Shown here: positions 33,416-42,274 of the stretch, in pieces
How the letters are laid out: every line of letters starts with the position of its first letter
How positions within the stretch are numbered: the first letter of the stretch is position 1
NCBI GenBank assembly: GCA_938034415.1
Contig: CALHLE010000008.1
Location: 19,124 to 83,123, forward strand
Origin: an uncultured Anaerolineae bacterium
GTDB taxonomy: Bacteria > Chloroflexota > Anaerolineae > J036 > Brachytrichaceae
Direction of reading: 5' to 3'
DNA: 64,000 bases
The notes under the pieces: generated by a model
What the model saw: only the letters and a program-made list of their open reading frames with translations
Database searches by the model: none
Told to the model about the DNA's origin: nothing
Translations under genes and position numbers: made by a program

Positions 33416-33636
33416 CTAAATAATTTGGCTACATAAATAAGGCTGTCGTAGCGGGTTGGACGTGATAACTTCGGGTGCCGAACAGGTGTGGTAGGGTTGA
33501 AAGTGAAACGTTACGCTGCTTTCTCCTTCGGGCCGCGAGCGCGCGCCGGGCGAGACAGTCGTGGCGTCACTTTGCAGCGGACGACAAGCCAGGCAGCTTG
33601 TCGCCGAACCGGACGTTTATCGTTACCCGAACAGAG

Positions 33637-34740
33637 ATGATTCGTTTGACACGGCAAACGCTCGAAAAGTATCAGGTCTTGATCTATTTTGTGGCCGTCG
33701 GCAGCGGCCTGATCGTCGGCATGGCTCAACCGATGTGGCTGGGGACGCTGGAGGCCATGCTGCGGCCCGTCCTTGCGTTGCTCCTTTACACCACCTTCAC
33801 CCAGGTGCCGCTGGCCCATCTGCGCGAGAGCATCGCTGACCGGCGCTTCATCCTCGCCGCCGTGGTGGGCAACTTCCTCATCGTGCCGGCGCTGGTGGCC
33901 GGCCTGGCGCAATTTTTGCCGGGCGACGTGGCGATTCGCCTTGGGGTATTGATGGTGCTGCTGGTGCCCTGCACCGACTGGTTTATCACGTTCACCCATC
34001 TGGGCGGCGGAGACACCCGATGCGCCATCGCTTTCGCCCCGGTCAGCCTGCTGCTGCAAGGCCTCTTGCTGCCGTTGTATCTCTGGCTTTTCCTCGGCGA
34101 GGCGCTGGGGGTGGCGATGGTGTGGCGCGAGATGCTGATCGCCTTTGGCAGCCTGATCCTGTTACCATTGTTGGGCGCTTGGCTCACCGAGCGGTGGGCC
34201 GAGGGTGAGCCTCGGCGGCGCGGCGTACTGGGCAGGCTGTCTTGGTTTCCGTTGCCGCTCCTCGCCGTGGTCGTCTTCATCATCGCAGCAACGCAGGTGA
34301 ACCTGGTGGCGGGATCGCTGGCGGCGCTCGGCCGGTTGCTCCTTATCTTCGTCGCCTACTTAGTCCTTGCCGGGCTGATCGCCCGCGGCCTGGCGCGGGC
34401 CTTCCGCCTGCCGACGGCTCAAGGCCGCGTGCTGGCATTCAGCCTGGGCACTCGCAACTCGTTCGTGGTGCTGCCGCTTGCGCTGGCGCTCCCCCCGGCT
34501 TTTGGCCTAGCAGTCGTCGCCATCGTCTTCCAGTCCCTGGTGGAATTGGTCGGCATGGTCACGTATCTGTGGTGGGTGCCAAGGCGGCTCTTTCCCGAGG
34601 CCGCCCGCAGCGCGGCCCAGGAGGACACAACCCGGCGCGGCGCATTGGCCGATGCCGTCAAGCTGTCCGGCCAGGGTGAGTATCCGCCGCTACCGACGCG
34701 CTCTGCGCGACAGGCGCAGCATCTCGAGGGGGCGGAATGA
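33637..34740 (+). CDS. ACR3 / bile acid:Na+ symporter family transporter
   Basis: 367 aa integral membrane protein with about ten hydrophobic segments. The region VLLVPCTDWFITFTHLGGGD resembles the ACR3 arsenite efflux/BASS fold, and FSLGTRNSFVVLPLALAL is a typical late segment. The start is placed at ATG 33637 (MIRLTRQTLEKYQVLIY); an open extension upstream is Arg-rich and not conserved-looking. The hydrophilic C-terminal ~40 residues are extra. No arsR, arsC or other arsenic genes are nearby, so arsenite as substrate is only a possibility; an organic anion is equally possible. It converges on the DUF952 gene. Confidence 0.75.
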   Translation: MIRLTRQTLEKYQVLIYFVAVGSGLIVGMAQPMWLGTLEAMLRPVLALLLYTTFTQVPLAHLRESIADRRFILAAVVGNFLIVPALVAGLAQFLPGDVAIRLGVLMVLLVPCTDWFITFTHLGGGDTRCAIAFAPVSLLLQGLLLPLYLWLFLGEALGVAMVWREMLIAFGSLILLPLLGAWLTERWAEGEPRRRGVLGRLSWFPLPLLAVVVFIIAATQVNLVAGSLAALGRLLLIFVAYLVLAGLIARGLARAFRLPTAQGRVLAFSLGTRNSFVVLPLALALPPAFGLAVVAIVFQSLVELVGMVTYLWWVPRRLFPEAARSAAQEDTTRRGALADAVKLSGQGEYPPLPTRSARQAQHLEGAE

Positions 34741-34768
34741 GACTCGGAAAGCGCTCAACCTCGCGGCG

Positions 34769-35323
34769 TCAATGTAACTTCTTAATCTCTTCGTCGAGCT
34801 GAGCCAGACGGCCTTCGACGCTGTCTTTGAAGCGGGCCAGCGCTTCGGAGAACGCATCGGTCGCCTCCAGCAGCTCGTTGGCCACTTGGCTGGGCGACTT
34901 GAGGTTGAGCAGGTTTGTGGGGTCGGGCAGCGGGGCAAAACCGACGAACGCGCCGTCGGCGTCGCGCACGGCCGAGCGCACGCTGATGATTGCATCGCGG
35001 TTGATCGGCCCGTAGATGTGCGGGAAGCGCGGCGCACCGTCCGGCGCAGTGTCGCTGACCGATGCTTCCGGCGGAAGCGGAGCGCCGCCCTGGGGTGGAG
35101 CCGGCGCTTCCCAGCGCACCTCGCTGGTCAGGCGCGCCTCGTCAATTTCCAGGACGACGAACTCGCCTGGCCGGTCTTTGTAGAAGGCGTTGGCGATGCG
35201 CAGCAGGAGGTCGTCGCCTTGCGTCGCATGGATGAAGCCCTCGCGTGCCAAGCTGTCGGCGCGGTAGGGTTGGTCGGCCGGTGTAGCTTCCCAGTCGGCG
35301 CGCGGGGCAAGGTGTAGGATCAT
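34769..35323 (-). CDS. DUF952 family protein
   Basis: 184 aa. The N-terminal ~115 residues match DUF952 (MILHLAPRADW, FIHATQGDDLLLRIANAFY, VVLEIDEARLTSEVRWE, FPHIYGPINRDAI), a small glutathione-S-transferase-unrelated fold of unknown function. The last ~50 residues form a likely coiled coil (ANELLEATDAFSEALARFKD and on). The ATG overlaps the tatC stop by four bases (ATGA), so it is the last gene of the rpmF-to-tatC operon and probably translationally coupled. An upstream extension within tatC is rejected. Confidence 0.8.
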   Translation of the reverse strand: MILHLAPRADWEATPADQPYRADSLAREGFIHATQGDDLLLRIANAFYKDRPGEFVVLEIDEARLTSEVRWEAPAPPQGGAPLPPEASVSDTAPDGAPRFPHIYGPINRDAIISVRSAVRDADGAFVGFAPLPDPTNLLNLKSPSQVANELLEATDAFSEALARFKDSVEGRLAQLDEEIKKLH

Positions 35324-36111
35324 TTGGCGTCCTTGAGCTTCTCTTCGGGGTCGAGCATGGCCGGCACGGTGGCATGGCGGCGGGCGATGTAGGCCATCAC
35401 GACGCTGAACACGTAGAGCAGCAACAACGGCACCATGACGATGCTCATGTTGACGGGATCGGGCGTTGGCGTGATGAGCGCAGCCAGTACGGCGACGATC
35501 ACCACCGCCCAGCGCCAATGCCGCTTGAGCACGTTGGCGTTGATCACGTTGGCCTTGGCCAAGATGAAGATGATCAATGGCATCTCGAACGCCACGCCCA
35601 TCCAGAACATCACGCCGGCGACGAAGGGGATGTAGTCATCTGGCGTCAACGCGACGTTGAAGACGCTGGGGAAGATGCCGGTGAGGAAACCCACCGCTGC
35701 CGGCAGCATGACGAAAAACGCGAACGTCGCGCCCAAGATGAACAGCCCAAATCCGAACGGCAGGCCGATGAGGATCCAGCGCTTCTCGTGCGGCAGCAAG
35801 CCGGGGAAGATGAAAGCCAGGATCTGATACAAGATGAATGGCAGCGCTAGGATGGCGCCGGTGGTCACCGACACCGTGAAAACGTTGGTCAGCGGCGAAG
35901 TCGGGCTTGTCACCAGAAGCTGCTTGGCCGGGCCGTAGGGCGCGAGCAGGATTTTCAAAATCTGCTCTGCGAAGGCCAGCCCGACCGCCGTGCCTACGGC
36001 CAGCGCGATCACCGCCTTCAGGAGCCGATCGCGCAGTTCGCGCACGTGCTCGAGGAGGGTCATGCCCTCTTCTTCTTGTAGCTCGCCCATCGGTTGAACG
36101 TTTTGCGCCAT
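35320..36111 (-). CDS. tatC: Sec-independent protein translocase TatC
   Basis: Core receptor subunit of the twin-arginine translocase, 263 aa, with six membrane segments. Family motifs: MTLLEHVRELRDRLLKA near the N-terminus, FPGLLPHEKRW in the second periplasmic/cytosolic loop region, and FMGVAFEMPLIIFIL in the later segments (seen as FWMGVAFEMPLIIFIL). The start is set at ATG 36111 (MAQNVQPMGELQEEEG), 26 bases after the TatB-like gene, rather than an upstream codon overlapping it. With the TatA/B-like gene it forms a minimal Tat unit that exports folded proteins. Confidence 0.95.
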   Translation of the reverse strand: MAQNVQPMGELQEEEGMTLLEHVRELRDRLLKAVIALAVGTAVGLAFAEQILKILLAPYGPAKQLLVTSPTSPLTNVFTVSVTTGAILALPFILYQILAFIFPGLLPHEKRWILIGLPFGFGLFILGATFAFFVMLPAAVGFLTGIFPSVFNVALTPDDYIPFVAGVMFWMGVAFEMPLIIFILAKANVINANVLKRHWRWAVVIVAVLAALITPTPDPVNMSIVMVPLLLLYVFSVVMAYIARRHATVPAMLDPEEKLKDAK

Positions 36112-36137
36112 ACGTCTGCCTAGATAGTTATACACGA

Positions 36138-36758
36138 TCACCCACGCCAGGGGTTATCGTCGTCCAGCCGATCGGTGCGGATCGTCGCGCCGACCGAGGC
36201 CCAGGGGTTGTCATCCGGCAGTTCGATCGGGATGTGGTCCTTGGAAGCGAGCAGGGGCGGAAGTACAACGCGCGCGCCATTCGATACATCGGCCGGCTGC
36301 TCGGTCGCGGTGGTCAGGTCAGCGTGAGATGCCGGGGGATGCGTTGCGGGGTGGGGCGGCGCAGGTAGAGGAGCGGGGGTGTTCAAAGGCGCGGCGGCGC
36401 CGTTCAGGCCGTTCGTCGCTGCTGGCAGGGTCGGTGTGCTCGGCGGCGGGTTCAGGCTGGCGGCCCTGCTGATGTCGTCGGCGTAAGGCTGCAGGATCGC
36501 GCGCAGGTCGGCTGCTTCTCGGATAGCCTGCACCTCACGGCGGATCTCACGGGTCACCTCGTCAAGGTCCTGGGCGATGGGTTGCAGTTCGCCTTTGAAC
36601 TCCTGGGTGAAAGCGATATACGTCTCGCGCAGGCGGCGCAGGGCAGCGCCCAGGCCGCGCGTAAACTCCGGCAGGCGCTCTGGCCCGAACACGAGGAAGA
36701 TCAGGATCAAGATGAACAGCACCTCCAGCGGGCCAATGCCGAGAATCGTTCCGTTCAT
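36138..36758 (-). CDS. tatB: Tat translocase TatA/TatB-type protein
   Basis: 206 aa. One N-terminal membrane helix (LGIGPLEVLFILILIFLVF) followed by FGPERLPEFTRGLG and a long amphipathic, charged helix (about 35-95) is the TatA/B pattern; the GPERLP turn and length favour TatB. The C-terminal ~100 residues are Pro/Ala/Thr-rich and likely disordered, ending with two DNPWAS/DNPWRG-like repeats. Its ATG overlaps the nusB stop by four bases, and tatC follows. TatA and TatB cannot be firmly separated by sequence alone. Confidence 0.88.
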   Translation of the reverse strand: MNGTILGIGPLEVLFILILIFLVFGPERLPEFTRGLGAALRRLRETYIAFTQEFKGELQPIAQDLDEVTREIRREVQAIREAADLRAILQPYADDISRAASLNPPPSTPTLPAATNGLNGAAAPLNTPAPLPAPPHPATHPPASHADLTTATEQPADVSNGARVVLPPLLASKDHIPIELPDDNPWASVGATIRTDRLDDDNPWRG

Positions 36759-37147
36759 AGATTTGCCGCGGCGCCCAATACGCCGTTCACGAATCGTGAG
36801 CTTGTCTCGCTGCCGAATTCCTTTGCGACGTTCACCGCTTCGCTGATCGCCACCTGCACCGGCACCTTGCCTTCTCGCATCTCGTAAAGCGCAATGCGCA
36901 GGATGTTGCGGTCAATCGCCGAGAGTTGTTCGGCCGGGAATTTGGGGGCCAGCGCGTTGATGATCTGGTCAAGAGACGTCGCCTCGCGCATCACGCCCTG
37001 CACCAGCTCGATGGCGTATTGGCGCACTGCCGCCGGCCATGCCACCTCTGCGAGGTGGCGATTCAGCACCTCATCGGCGGGGTGGTGCGCCGTGTCCGCT
37101 TCGTAAAGCGTCTGCAAGGCGAGCACGCGCGCGTCATGCCGTGACAT
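36755..37147 (-). CDS. nusB: Transcription antitermination factor NusB
   Basis: All-helical RNA-binding factor, 130 aa, which with NusE (S10) binds boxA in rRNA leaders. Motifs: SRHDARVLALQTLYEAD at the N-terminus, FPAEQLSAIDRNILRIALYE in the middle and VPVQVAISEAVNVAKEFGSE, ending FVNGVLGAA. Its start overlaps the end of the Asp23 gene by 14 bases, and its stop overlaps tatB by 4, so it is tightly embedded in the operon. Confidence 0.95.
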   Translation of the reverse strand: MSRHDARVLALQTLYEADTAHHPADEVLNRHLAEVAWPAAVRQYAIELVQGVMREATSLDQIINALAPKFPAEQLSAIDRNILRIALYEMREGKVPVQVAISEAVNVAKEFGSETSSRFVNGVLGAAANL

Positions 37148-37448
37148 CCTCGAAATATACGTCCACTGCCGATACGCGCAGCCCGATGATCTCCTGAACC
37201 GCCTGTTGCACTTCCGACTGGATTGACCGGCCCAGCTCGATCAGCGAGACATCGTGCGCCGCGGTGAGATGCAGCTTCACGCGCACTTCGTCGCCGTCCA
37301 TGCTGACCTCAACGCCTCTGTAACTGTCGCGGGGGCGTAGGGCGCGTGTGTGATCCACCAGCCCGCGCACGCCCGGCATGGCGAGCACGGTGTTGCGCAC
37401 GATGGTGCGCACGACGTCGGGCGAGATCGTTACCGAAGATTGGGCCAT
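37134..37448 (-). CDS. Asp23/Gls24 family envelope stress response protein
   Basis: 104 aa member of the Asp23/Gls24 (YloU/AmaP-associated) family, often beside nusB in Gram-positive bacteria and Chloroflexota. It shows the expected start (SSVTISPDVVRTIVRNTVLA), the RGVEVSMDGDEVRVKLHL beta segment and the terminal VSAVDVYFEDV. It is cytoplasmic, with a proposed envelope-stress or acetyl-CoA-carboxylase-adjacent role. It is followed by nusB with a 14-base overlap and preceded by fabG with a 4-base gap. Confidence 0.9.
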   Translation of the reverse strand: MAQSSVTISPDVVRTIVRNTVLAMPGVRGLVDHTRALRPRDSYRGVEVSMDGDEVRVKLHLTAAHDVSLIELGRSIQSEVQQAVQEIIGLRVSAVDVYFEDVTA

Positions 37449-37452
37449 CGCA

Positions 37453-38202
37453 TCATTGCATGACCAGGCCGCCGTCCACGCTCAAGACTGCGCCGGTGAT
37501 GAAAGCGGCCTCGTCGCTGGCGAGGAATGATACCGCATAGGCGACTTCTTCGGGCGTGCCGAACCGGCCCAGCGGCGTGGCTTTGAGAATGGCTTGTTTT
37601 TGTTCCTCGGTGAGCGCCTCGGTAAGCGCAGTGGGGATGAAGCCCGGCGCTACCGCGTTCACGGTGATGTTGCGCGAGCCGAGTTCTTTGGCCAGCGACT
37701 TGGTGAAGCCGATCACTCCGGCCTTAGCTGCCGCGTAATTGGTCTGACCGCCTTGGCCGGCCAACCCAACGACCGAGCTAATGTTGATGATGCGCCCGCT
37801 GTGCGCGCGGATCATCGGCCGGATGGCCGCCTTGCAACAGTTGAACACGCTCTTCAGGTCGGCGCCGATCACCGCGTCCCAGTCTTCTTCGCTCATGGTC
37901 ATGAGCAGCGTGTCGCGGGTGGTGCCGGCGTTGTTCACCAAGATGTCGAGCTTGCCGAATGCATCCAGCGCGGCTTTCACCAATGCGGTGGCCTCGTCCA
38001 GTCTGCTCACGTCGGCCTTGAAGGCGATGGCCGCGCCGCCGGCATCGGTGATGGCTTTGACCACGTCGCGCGCTGCGGCTTCGCTGGTGTTGTAGTTCAC
38101 GACCACCGAGGCGCCGCGTCGGGCCAGTTCAATGGCAATCGCGCGCCCGATGCCGCGCGATGCGCCGGTAACGATGGCGGATTTGCTTTGCAGTTGTCCC
38201 AT
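37453..38202 (-). CDS. fabG: 3-oxoacyl-[acyl-carrier-protein] reductase FabG
   Basis: NADPH-dependent short-chain reductase of fatty acid synthesis, 249 aa. Cofactor motif TGASRGIGRAIA, NNAG after strand 4, the catalytic Ser (INISSVVGLAGQ) and Tyr-x3-Lys (TNYAAAKAGV), and NVTAVAPGFI-type segment (NAVAPGFIPTALTEAL) are in order, ending SVDGGLVMQ. The fabD gene lies 39 bases upstream in the same operon, which supports FabG over other short-chain dehydrogenases. Confidence 0.94.
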   Translation of the reverse strand: MGQLQSKSAIVTGASRGIGRAIAIELARRGASVVVNYNTSEAAARDVVKAITDAGGAAIAFKADVSRLDEATALVKAALDAFGKLDILVNNAGTTRDTLLMTMSEEDWDAVIGADLKSVFNCCKAAIRPMIRAHSGRIINISSVVGLAGQGGQTNYAAAKAGVIGFTKSLAKELGSRNITVNAVAPGFIPTALTEALTEEQKQAILKATPLGRFGTPEEVAYAVSFLASDEAAFITGAVLSVDGGLVMQ

Positions 38203-38241
38203 GTCGTGCTTGTTTGTGTAGGCGCGCCTGTGCGCCGAGCG

Positions 38242-39144
38242 TCATCCGATGGCGCGCGTCTCTACATCTGTGACGATGCGCCGGATCAGCCCGCACAAAA
38301 CGTCTTTGGGGCCCAGCTCGACGAAATGCGTCACGCCCTGGTCGCGCATGAAGCGCACGCTCTCCACCCAGCGCACGGGCGCGGTGAGCTGTGCGGCCAG
38401 CTCGGCGCGGATGTCGTCGGGATGGGTGATCGGCTGCGCCGAGGTGTTGGCCACGACCGGCACGGCCGCCGGCGCGATCGGCGTCGTCTCGACAAGTCGC
38501 GCGAACTCGTCAGCAATTTCGGCCATCAGCGGCGAGTGCGAGGCGACGCTGACGTTGAGCGGAATGACGCGTTTAGCCCCTTTGGCTTTGGCCAGGGCCG
38601 AAGCGGCTTCGACAGCCATTTTGCCGCCCGAGATAACAATTTGACCCGGCGCGTTGTCGTTTGCAACGACGACGCCCGGCGCGTGCTGCCGAGAGGCTTC
38701 GTGGCACGCTGCGCGCAGCGCGTCGGCGTCTAGGCCGATCACCGCCGCCATGCTGCCTGGGGCGCGCTCGCCCGCTTCCTTCATCAGCCGGCCACGCTCA
38801 CGCGCCAGCTTCACGCCATCCTCGAAGGCTAACGCGCCCGCCGCGCACAACGCGCTCAGCTCGCCCAAGCTGTGGCCGGCGATAAAGGCCGGCGCTTCGA
38901 TCTCGCCGGAAAGCCGCACCATCTCGTGCATTGCGATGCTGTGGGTCAAGATGGCGGGCTGGGTGTTGATCGTGTCGCTCAGTTCGGCTTCTGGCCCGTG
39001 CCAGCATAGGTGAGAAAGTGGGAAGCCCAGCACAGCGTCGGCGCGCGCAAAGATGCCTTTGACAATCGGCCGGTGCTGCGCCTGCTCCAGCCCCATCCCC
39101 ACAAATTGCGACCCCTGGCCGGGAAAGACGTATGCGGTCGTCAC
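38242..39144 (-). CDS. fabD: Malonyl-CoA:ACP transacylase FabD
   Basis: Loads malonate onto acyl carrier protein, 300 aa. Motifs: AYVFPGQGSQFVGMG at the N-terminus, the nucleophile elbow AGHSLGELSAL, and the late SVASHSPLM with the catalytic His. It is the second gene of the rpmF operon. An acpP or fabF gene is not within the window, so the rest of the fatty acid synthase genes lie elsewhere. Confidence 0.95.
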   Translation of the reverse strand: MTTAYVFPGQGSQFVGMGLEQAQHRPIVKGIFARADAVLGFPLSHLCWHGPEAELSDTINTQPAILTHSIAMHEMVRLSGEIEAPAFIAGHSLGELSALCAAGALAFEDGVKLARERGRLMKEAGERAPGSMAAVIGLDADALRAACHEASRQHAPGVVVANDNAPGQIVISGGKMAVEAASALAKAKGAKRVIPLNVSVASHSPLMAEIADEFARLVETTPIAPAAVPVVANTSAQPITHPDDIRAELAAQLTAPVRWVESVRFMRDQGVTHFVELGPKDVLCGLIRRIVTDVETRAIG

Positions 39145-39174
39145 GTGTTCGACTGAAGGTGCTCCGGAGCGCGG

Positions 39175-39378
39175 TTACTTCTTGTCGCCTTTGGCGTCGT
39201 CGCCGATGCGGACGACCATGCGGCCCTTGTAGTAGCCGCAGGATGGACACACGATGTGCGGTGGCTTCATCTCGCCGCAGTTGTCGCAGGCGATCAGTGG
39301 CACGGGTGTGAGATGGTCGTGTGCGCGTCGCCGATGCGTTCGGCCCCATGAGAACTTTCGCTTTGGTAGTGGACCCAT
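39175..39378 (-). CDS. rpmF: 50S ribosomal protein L32
   Basis: 67 aa ribosomal protein. It carries the L32 N-terminus (MGPLPKRKFSWGRTHRRRAH) and a zinc ribbon with two CxxC pairs (CDNCGEMKPPHIVCPSCGYY), so it is the zinc-binding form. It is the first gene of the operon, 30 bases before fabD, as in many bacteria where rpmF precedes fatty-acid genes. A TAGAAT box lies about 85 bases upstream. Confidence 0.95.
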   Translation of the reverse strand: MGPLPKRKFSWGRTHRRRAHDHLTPVPLIACDNCGEMKPPHIVCPSCGYYKGRMVVRIGDDAKGDKK

Positions 39379-39461
39379 GTCTCAAAAAGCTCCTTCTACG
39401 TCGGACGGCGCGCCGAGCGGTGCGCGACAGCCGTCCGTTCTTCTGGTTACAAAGGCGCGTT

Positions 39462-39467
39462 ATTCTA
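39462..39467 (-). promoter_or_regulatory. Putative -10 box (TAGAAT) for the rpmF operon
   Basis: TAGAAT on the minus strand, about 83 bases before the rpmF ATG, in the 173-base gap between rpmF and the EthD-like gene. The leader between them contains no recognisable riboswitch. Confidence 0.45.
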
Positions 39468-39551
39468 ACCCACGTTGTCGGCGATTGCGGATGATCATCC
39501 CGGCGCAGGTTGCTCGCTTCTGGACTAGCCTGCTGGTCGGTTGCCTGTGAT

Positions 39552-40010
39552 TTATGAGGCGGTGGGAGTCGTGGGCGGGCTGTCTGCGGCGGTTGCGCTG
39601 GCTGCTGCTTCCGAGGGAGCGGCCTGCTGGACATTGGTCGCGGCCACATCCGGCGCGCGATCAGCTTGAGGGGCGGCTTGCCCGGCGCGCGCCGTCTCGA
39701 ATGGGTCTTCGCCCCATACCTCGGCGAACATCAGCGATACGATGTCGCGGGCGAACATCATGAGATCGGCGCCGGCGGCGCGCCCCTGCGCTGAGTTCAG
39801 CGCGTAGTTCAGCGCGGCCATGTCGGCGAAATACACGTCGTGGATGAGGTAGTAGGGCGGCTCGCCGCGTGGCGCGCCCAGCGCGCGAGAGACCGACGTG
39901 CGCACAACGCCCGGCATGGCGGCGATCAGCGGCACGTGACGGTGCGCAAAGTGATCCTCGAAGGCTAAGATGTCCGCCGGCCGGCGAAAGAAAATGGTGA
40001 GCTTGACCAT
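39552..40010 (-). CDS. EthD family protein with disordered tail
   Basis: 152 aa. The first ~100 residues match the EthD dimeric alpha/beta-barrel family (MVKLTIFFRRPADILAFEDH, RHVPLIAAMPGVVRTSVSR, YYLIHDVYFADMAALNYAL). The last ~45 residues are Ala/Pro/Thr/Ser-rich and look disordered, which is unusual for the family. EthD proteins occur with oxygenases or as small stand-alone proteins of unclear function. It is monocistronic, downstream of the enolase-superfamily gene on the same strand (34 bases). Confidence 0.78.
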   Translation of the reverse strand: MVKLTIFFRRPADILAFEDHFAHRHVPLIAAMPGVVRTSVSRALGAPRGEPPYYLIHDVYFADMAALNYALNSAQGRAAGADLMMFARDIVSLMFAEVWGEDPFETARAGQAAPQADRAPDVAATNVQQAAPSEAAASATAADSPPTTPTAS

Positions 40011-40044
40011 GGCTGACGCTTAAGTGTAACCCCGAGCCGGCGCG

Positions 40045-41322
40045 CTACGACCATAGCCGATCCCACGATCGGTCGGCGTCCCAATAAGTGCTCGGCTCAA
40101 AGTAGCCGGCCGGATCTCCGGGCGTGAGATGCGCGCGGATCGCTTCCTCGTTCAGGTCAATGCCCAGGCCGGGGCCTTCCGGCACCGGGATGTAGCCGTC
40201 TTGAATGATCGGCTTGGGTATGCCGGTGACGAAGTCGTCCCAGTAGGGTAGGTCGGTGAAATGATGCTCGAGCGCAATGAAGTTCTCGGTGGCGGCGGCG
40301 CTGTGTACGGCGGCGATGGTGGAAACCGGCGAGCCGGCCATGTGGATGGCCATGCTGATGCCGTATTCCTGCGCTAGGTCGCCGATCTTCTTCGTCTCCA
40401 GGATGCCGCCAGCCGTCGCCAGGTCAGGATGGCACACCGAGATCGCCTGCGCCTCGAACAATGGCTTGAAGTGGTCGTGCAGATAGATGTCCTCGCCGGT
40501 GCAGACGGGCGTCTTCAGGTGGGTGCGCAGCAGGCGCCACTGCTCGGTGAGCTGCCATGGCACCATGTCCTCCAGCCAGGCCAGGTTGAACGGCTCCAGC
40601 GCTTCGCCTAAACGCAGGCAATCCTCGACGCCGATGTGGCCGAAGTGATCCACCGCCAGCGGGATCTCGTAGCCGATTACGCTGCGCACCTGCGCGACGT
40701 ACTCGACGAGGATGCGGATGCCCTTGTCGGTCAGTCGGATATGGGTAAAGGGATGCATGACCGTGCGCGTATCCAACATGCCGGCCGGCGCACACAGCGC
40801 GCCGGGGATGTCGGCCAGCATTTCGATCCCTACATCCATCTTCAGGAAGGTGAAGCCCTTGTCTATACGGCCCTGTAGCTTCTTGCCCATCGCCTCGCCG
40901 GTCGGCTCGTTGGGCGTGTCGCAGTACATACGCACTTTGTCGCGGAACTTGCCGCCGGCCAACATGTAGCACGGCACGCCGTAGGCCTTGCCGGCCAAGT
41001 CCATCAGCGCCATCTCGACGGCGCAGACGCCGCCGCCCTGGCGGGCATGCCCGCCGAACTGTTTGATCTTGCGGAACAATTTGTCCACGTTGCATGGGTT
41101 CTCGCCGATCAACAGCCGCTTGAGCATCAGCGCGTAGTTCTTGCTGGCGCCGTCGCGCACTTCGCCGATGCCATAGATGCCTTGATTGGTGTCAATGCGG
41201 ATCAGCGGGCACATCCAGCCCGTCGGCGTGAGCTGCAGCGCCGCCGCGCGCACATCGGTGATTCTCAAGTCGCTCGGCCGCGAATAGGTGCGGACGTTGT
41301 CCTCAATTCGTTTGGATTCCAT
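40045..41322 (-). CDS. Enolase-superfamily (mandelate racemase/muconate lactonizing) dehydratase
   Basis: 425 aa. It shows the capping domain (about 20-145) and a barrel with candidate metal ligands Asp in PLAVDHFG, Glu in WLEDMVPWQ and Glu in CTGEDIYLHD, and a catalytic-site His in SMAIHMAGS. The early KMDVG segment (TFLKMDVGIEM) supplies the candidate catalytic Lys. Such enzymes dehydrate or racemise acid sugars; the substrate cannot be assigned. It is followed by the EthD-like gene; the BNR-repeat gene lies 64 bases upstream on the same strand, so these three may form an operon for sugar-acid use. Confidence 0.82.
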   Translation of the reverse strand: MESKRIEDNVRTYSRPSDLRITDVRAAALQLTPTGWMCPLIRIDTNQGIYGIGEVRDGASKNYALMLKRLLIGENPCNVDKLFRKIKQFGGHARQGGGVCAVEMALMDLAGKAYGVPCYMLAGGKFRDKVRMYCDTPNEPTGEAMGKKLQGRIDKGFTFLKMDVGIEMLADIPGALCAPAGMLDTRTVMHPFTHIRLTDKGIRILVEYVAQVRSVIGYEIPLAVDHFGHIGVEDCLRLGEALEPFNLAWLEDMVPWQLTEQWRLLRTHLKTPVCTGEDIYLHDHFKPLFEAQAISVCHPDLATAGGILETKKIGDLAQEYGISMAIHMAGSPVSTIAAVHSAAATENFIALEHHFTDLPYWDDFVTGIPKPIIQDGYIPVPEGPGLGIDLNEEAIRAHLTPGDPAGYFEPSTYWDADRSWDRLWS

Positions 41323-41386
41323 GGTGAATCTGCTTTAAGGCTGAGTCTGGGTTACGGGCGGCGCGGCAGTGCGCACGCTGCGACCT

Positions 41387-42274
41387 TCATGCGTAGATCC
41401 ACAAACCGTTCTGCTGAGTGCCGCAGAGGATCGTGCCGTCATCGCCGACCCACAGCGCCAGCGGGTCGCGCGGCATACGGCCCTCGGTGCGCTCCCAAGT
41501 CTCGCCGAAGTCGGACGACAGCGCAACCACCATCGGCGTGGCAAGGGCGATCTTCGTCCCATCCGGCGATACGGCCAGCGCGCTGGTGGGGCCGGAACTG
41601 AACGCGCTGCGCTTGCTCCAGGTTGCGCCGCGGTTGGTCGAGTGATAGAGGCCGCGCGATTCGCTGCCTACGATCAGCGCGTTGCGTGCAAAGGCGATGC
41701 CGGCCAGCGGCAACGCTGCCGGCTCGATGGGCGATAGCCGCCAGGACTCGCCGCGGTTTGTGCTGTAGAACAGGCCGCCGACGACGGCGACGAAGAGCGT
41801 GCCGTCCACGGGGAACATCGGCGAGAGCGCGATCGCCGTCACTTCGTGATCCGGTAGGCCGAAGTTGCGATAAACCCACGACCGGCCGCCATCGGTGGAT
41901 CGCAGCACGCCGTGCGCTGTGGTCGCTGCGAAGGCGACGCCATCGTGGTCGAAGGCCGGCGAGGCGACGATGAACGCGATTTGCGCTGGCTCGGGCAACG
42001 CGCCGGCCGTCCAGCTTGCGCCGCCGTCGCCGGAATAGGCGATGCCGTCGTTGGCACCTACCAGGATTAGGCCGGCTTCGGGCCAAGCGCTGCCGCACGC
42101 GGCGACGGCGGTCAGCGATATGTGCTTCAGCGGCTCGGCGATCGGCTCGCACGCTTCGCCGCCGGCGTAGCGCCACAAGCCCTCGTTTGTGCCGAGCAGC
42201 CAGGCTGGCGAACCACCCTGCTGTGCGATTGCAAAAATCGTCTTAGGACTTGTTAAGTTTCGCCATCTTCGCAT
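41387..42274 (-). CDS. BNR/sialidase-like beta-propeller protein
   Basis: 295 aa with about five Asp-box (BNR) repeats: SGDGGASW, STDGGRSW, STNRGESW, STNRGATW and SSDFGETW, spaced roughly 40-45 residues apart. This predicts a beta-propeller. No signal peptide or membrane segment is seen at MRRWRNLTSPKTIFAIAQQ, so it would be cytoplasmic unless exported otherwise. The Arg triad of true sialidases is not apparent, so an enzymatic role is unproven. It is divergent from the PA14 lipoprotein gene. Confidence 0.75.
   Translation of the reverse strand: MRRWRNLTSPKTIFAIAQQGGSPAWLLGTNEGLWRYAGGEACEPIAEPLKHISLTAVAACGSAWPEAGLILVGANDGIAYSGDGGASWTAGALPEPAQIAFIVASPAFDHDGVAFAATTAHGVLRSTDGGRSWVYRNFGLPDHEVTAIALSPMFPVDGTLFVAVVGGLFYSTNRGESWRLSPIEPAALPLAGIAFARNALIVGSESRGLYHSTNRGATWSKRSAFSSGPTSALAVSPDGTKIALATPMVVALSSDFGETWERTEGRMPRDPLALWVGDDGTILCGTQQNGLWIYA

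Noticed and set aside
33475..33636. In-frame extension of the ACR3-like gene to 33475
   Set aside because: It is Arg/Ser-rich and unlike a transporter N-terminus; the ATG at 33637 begins a typical membrane protein.
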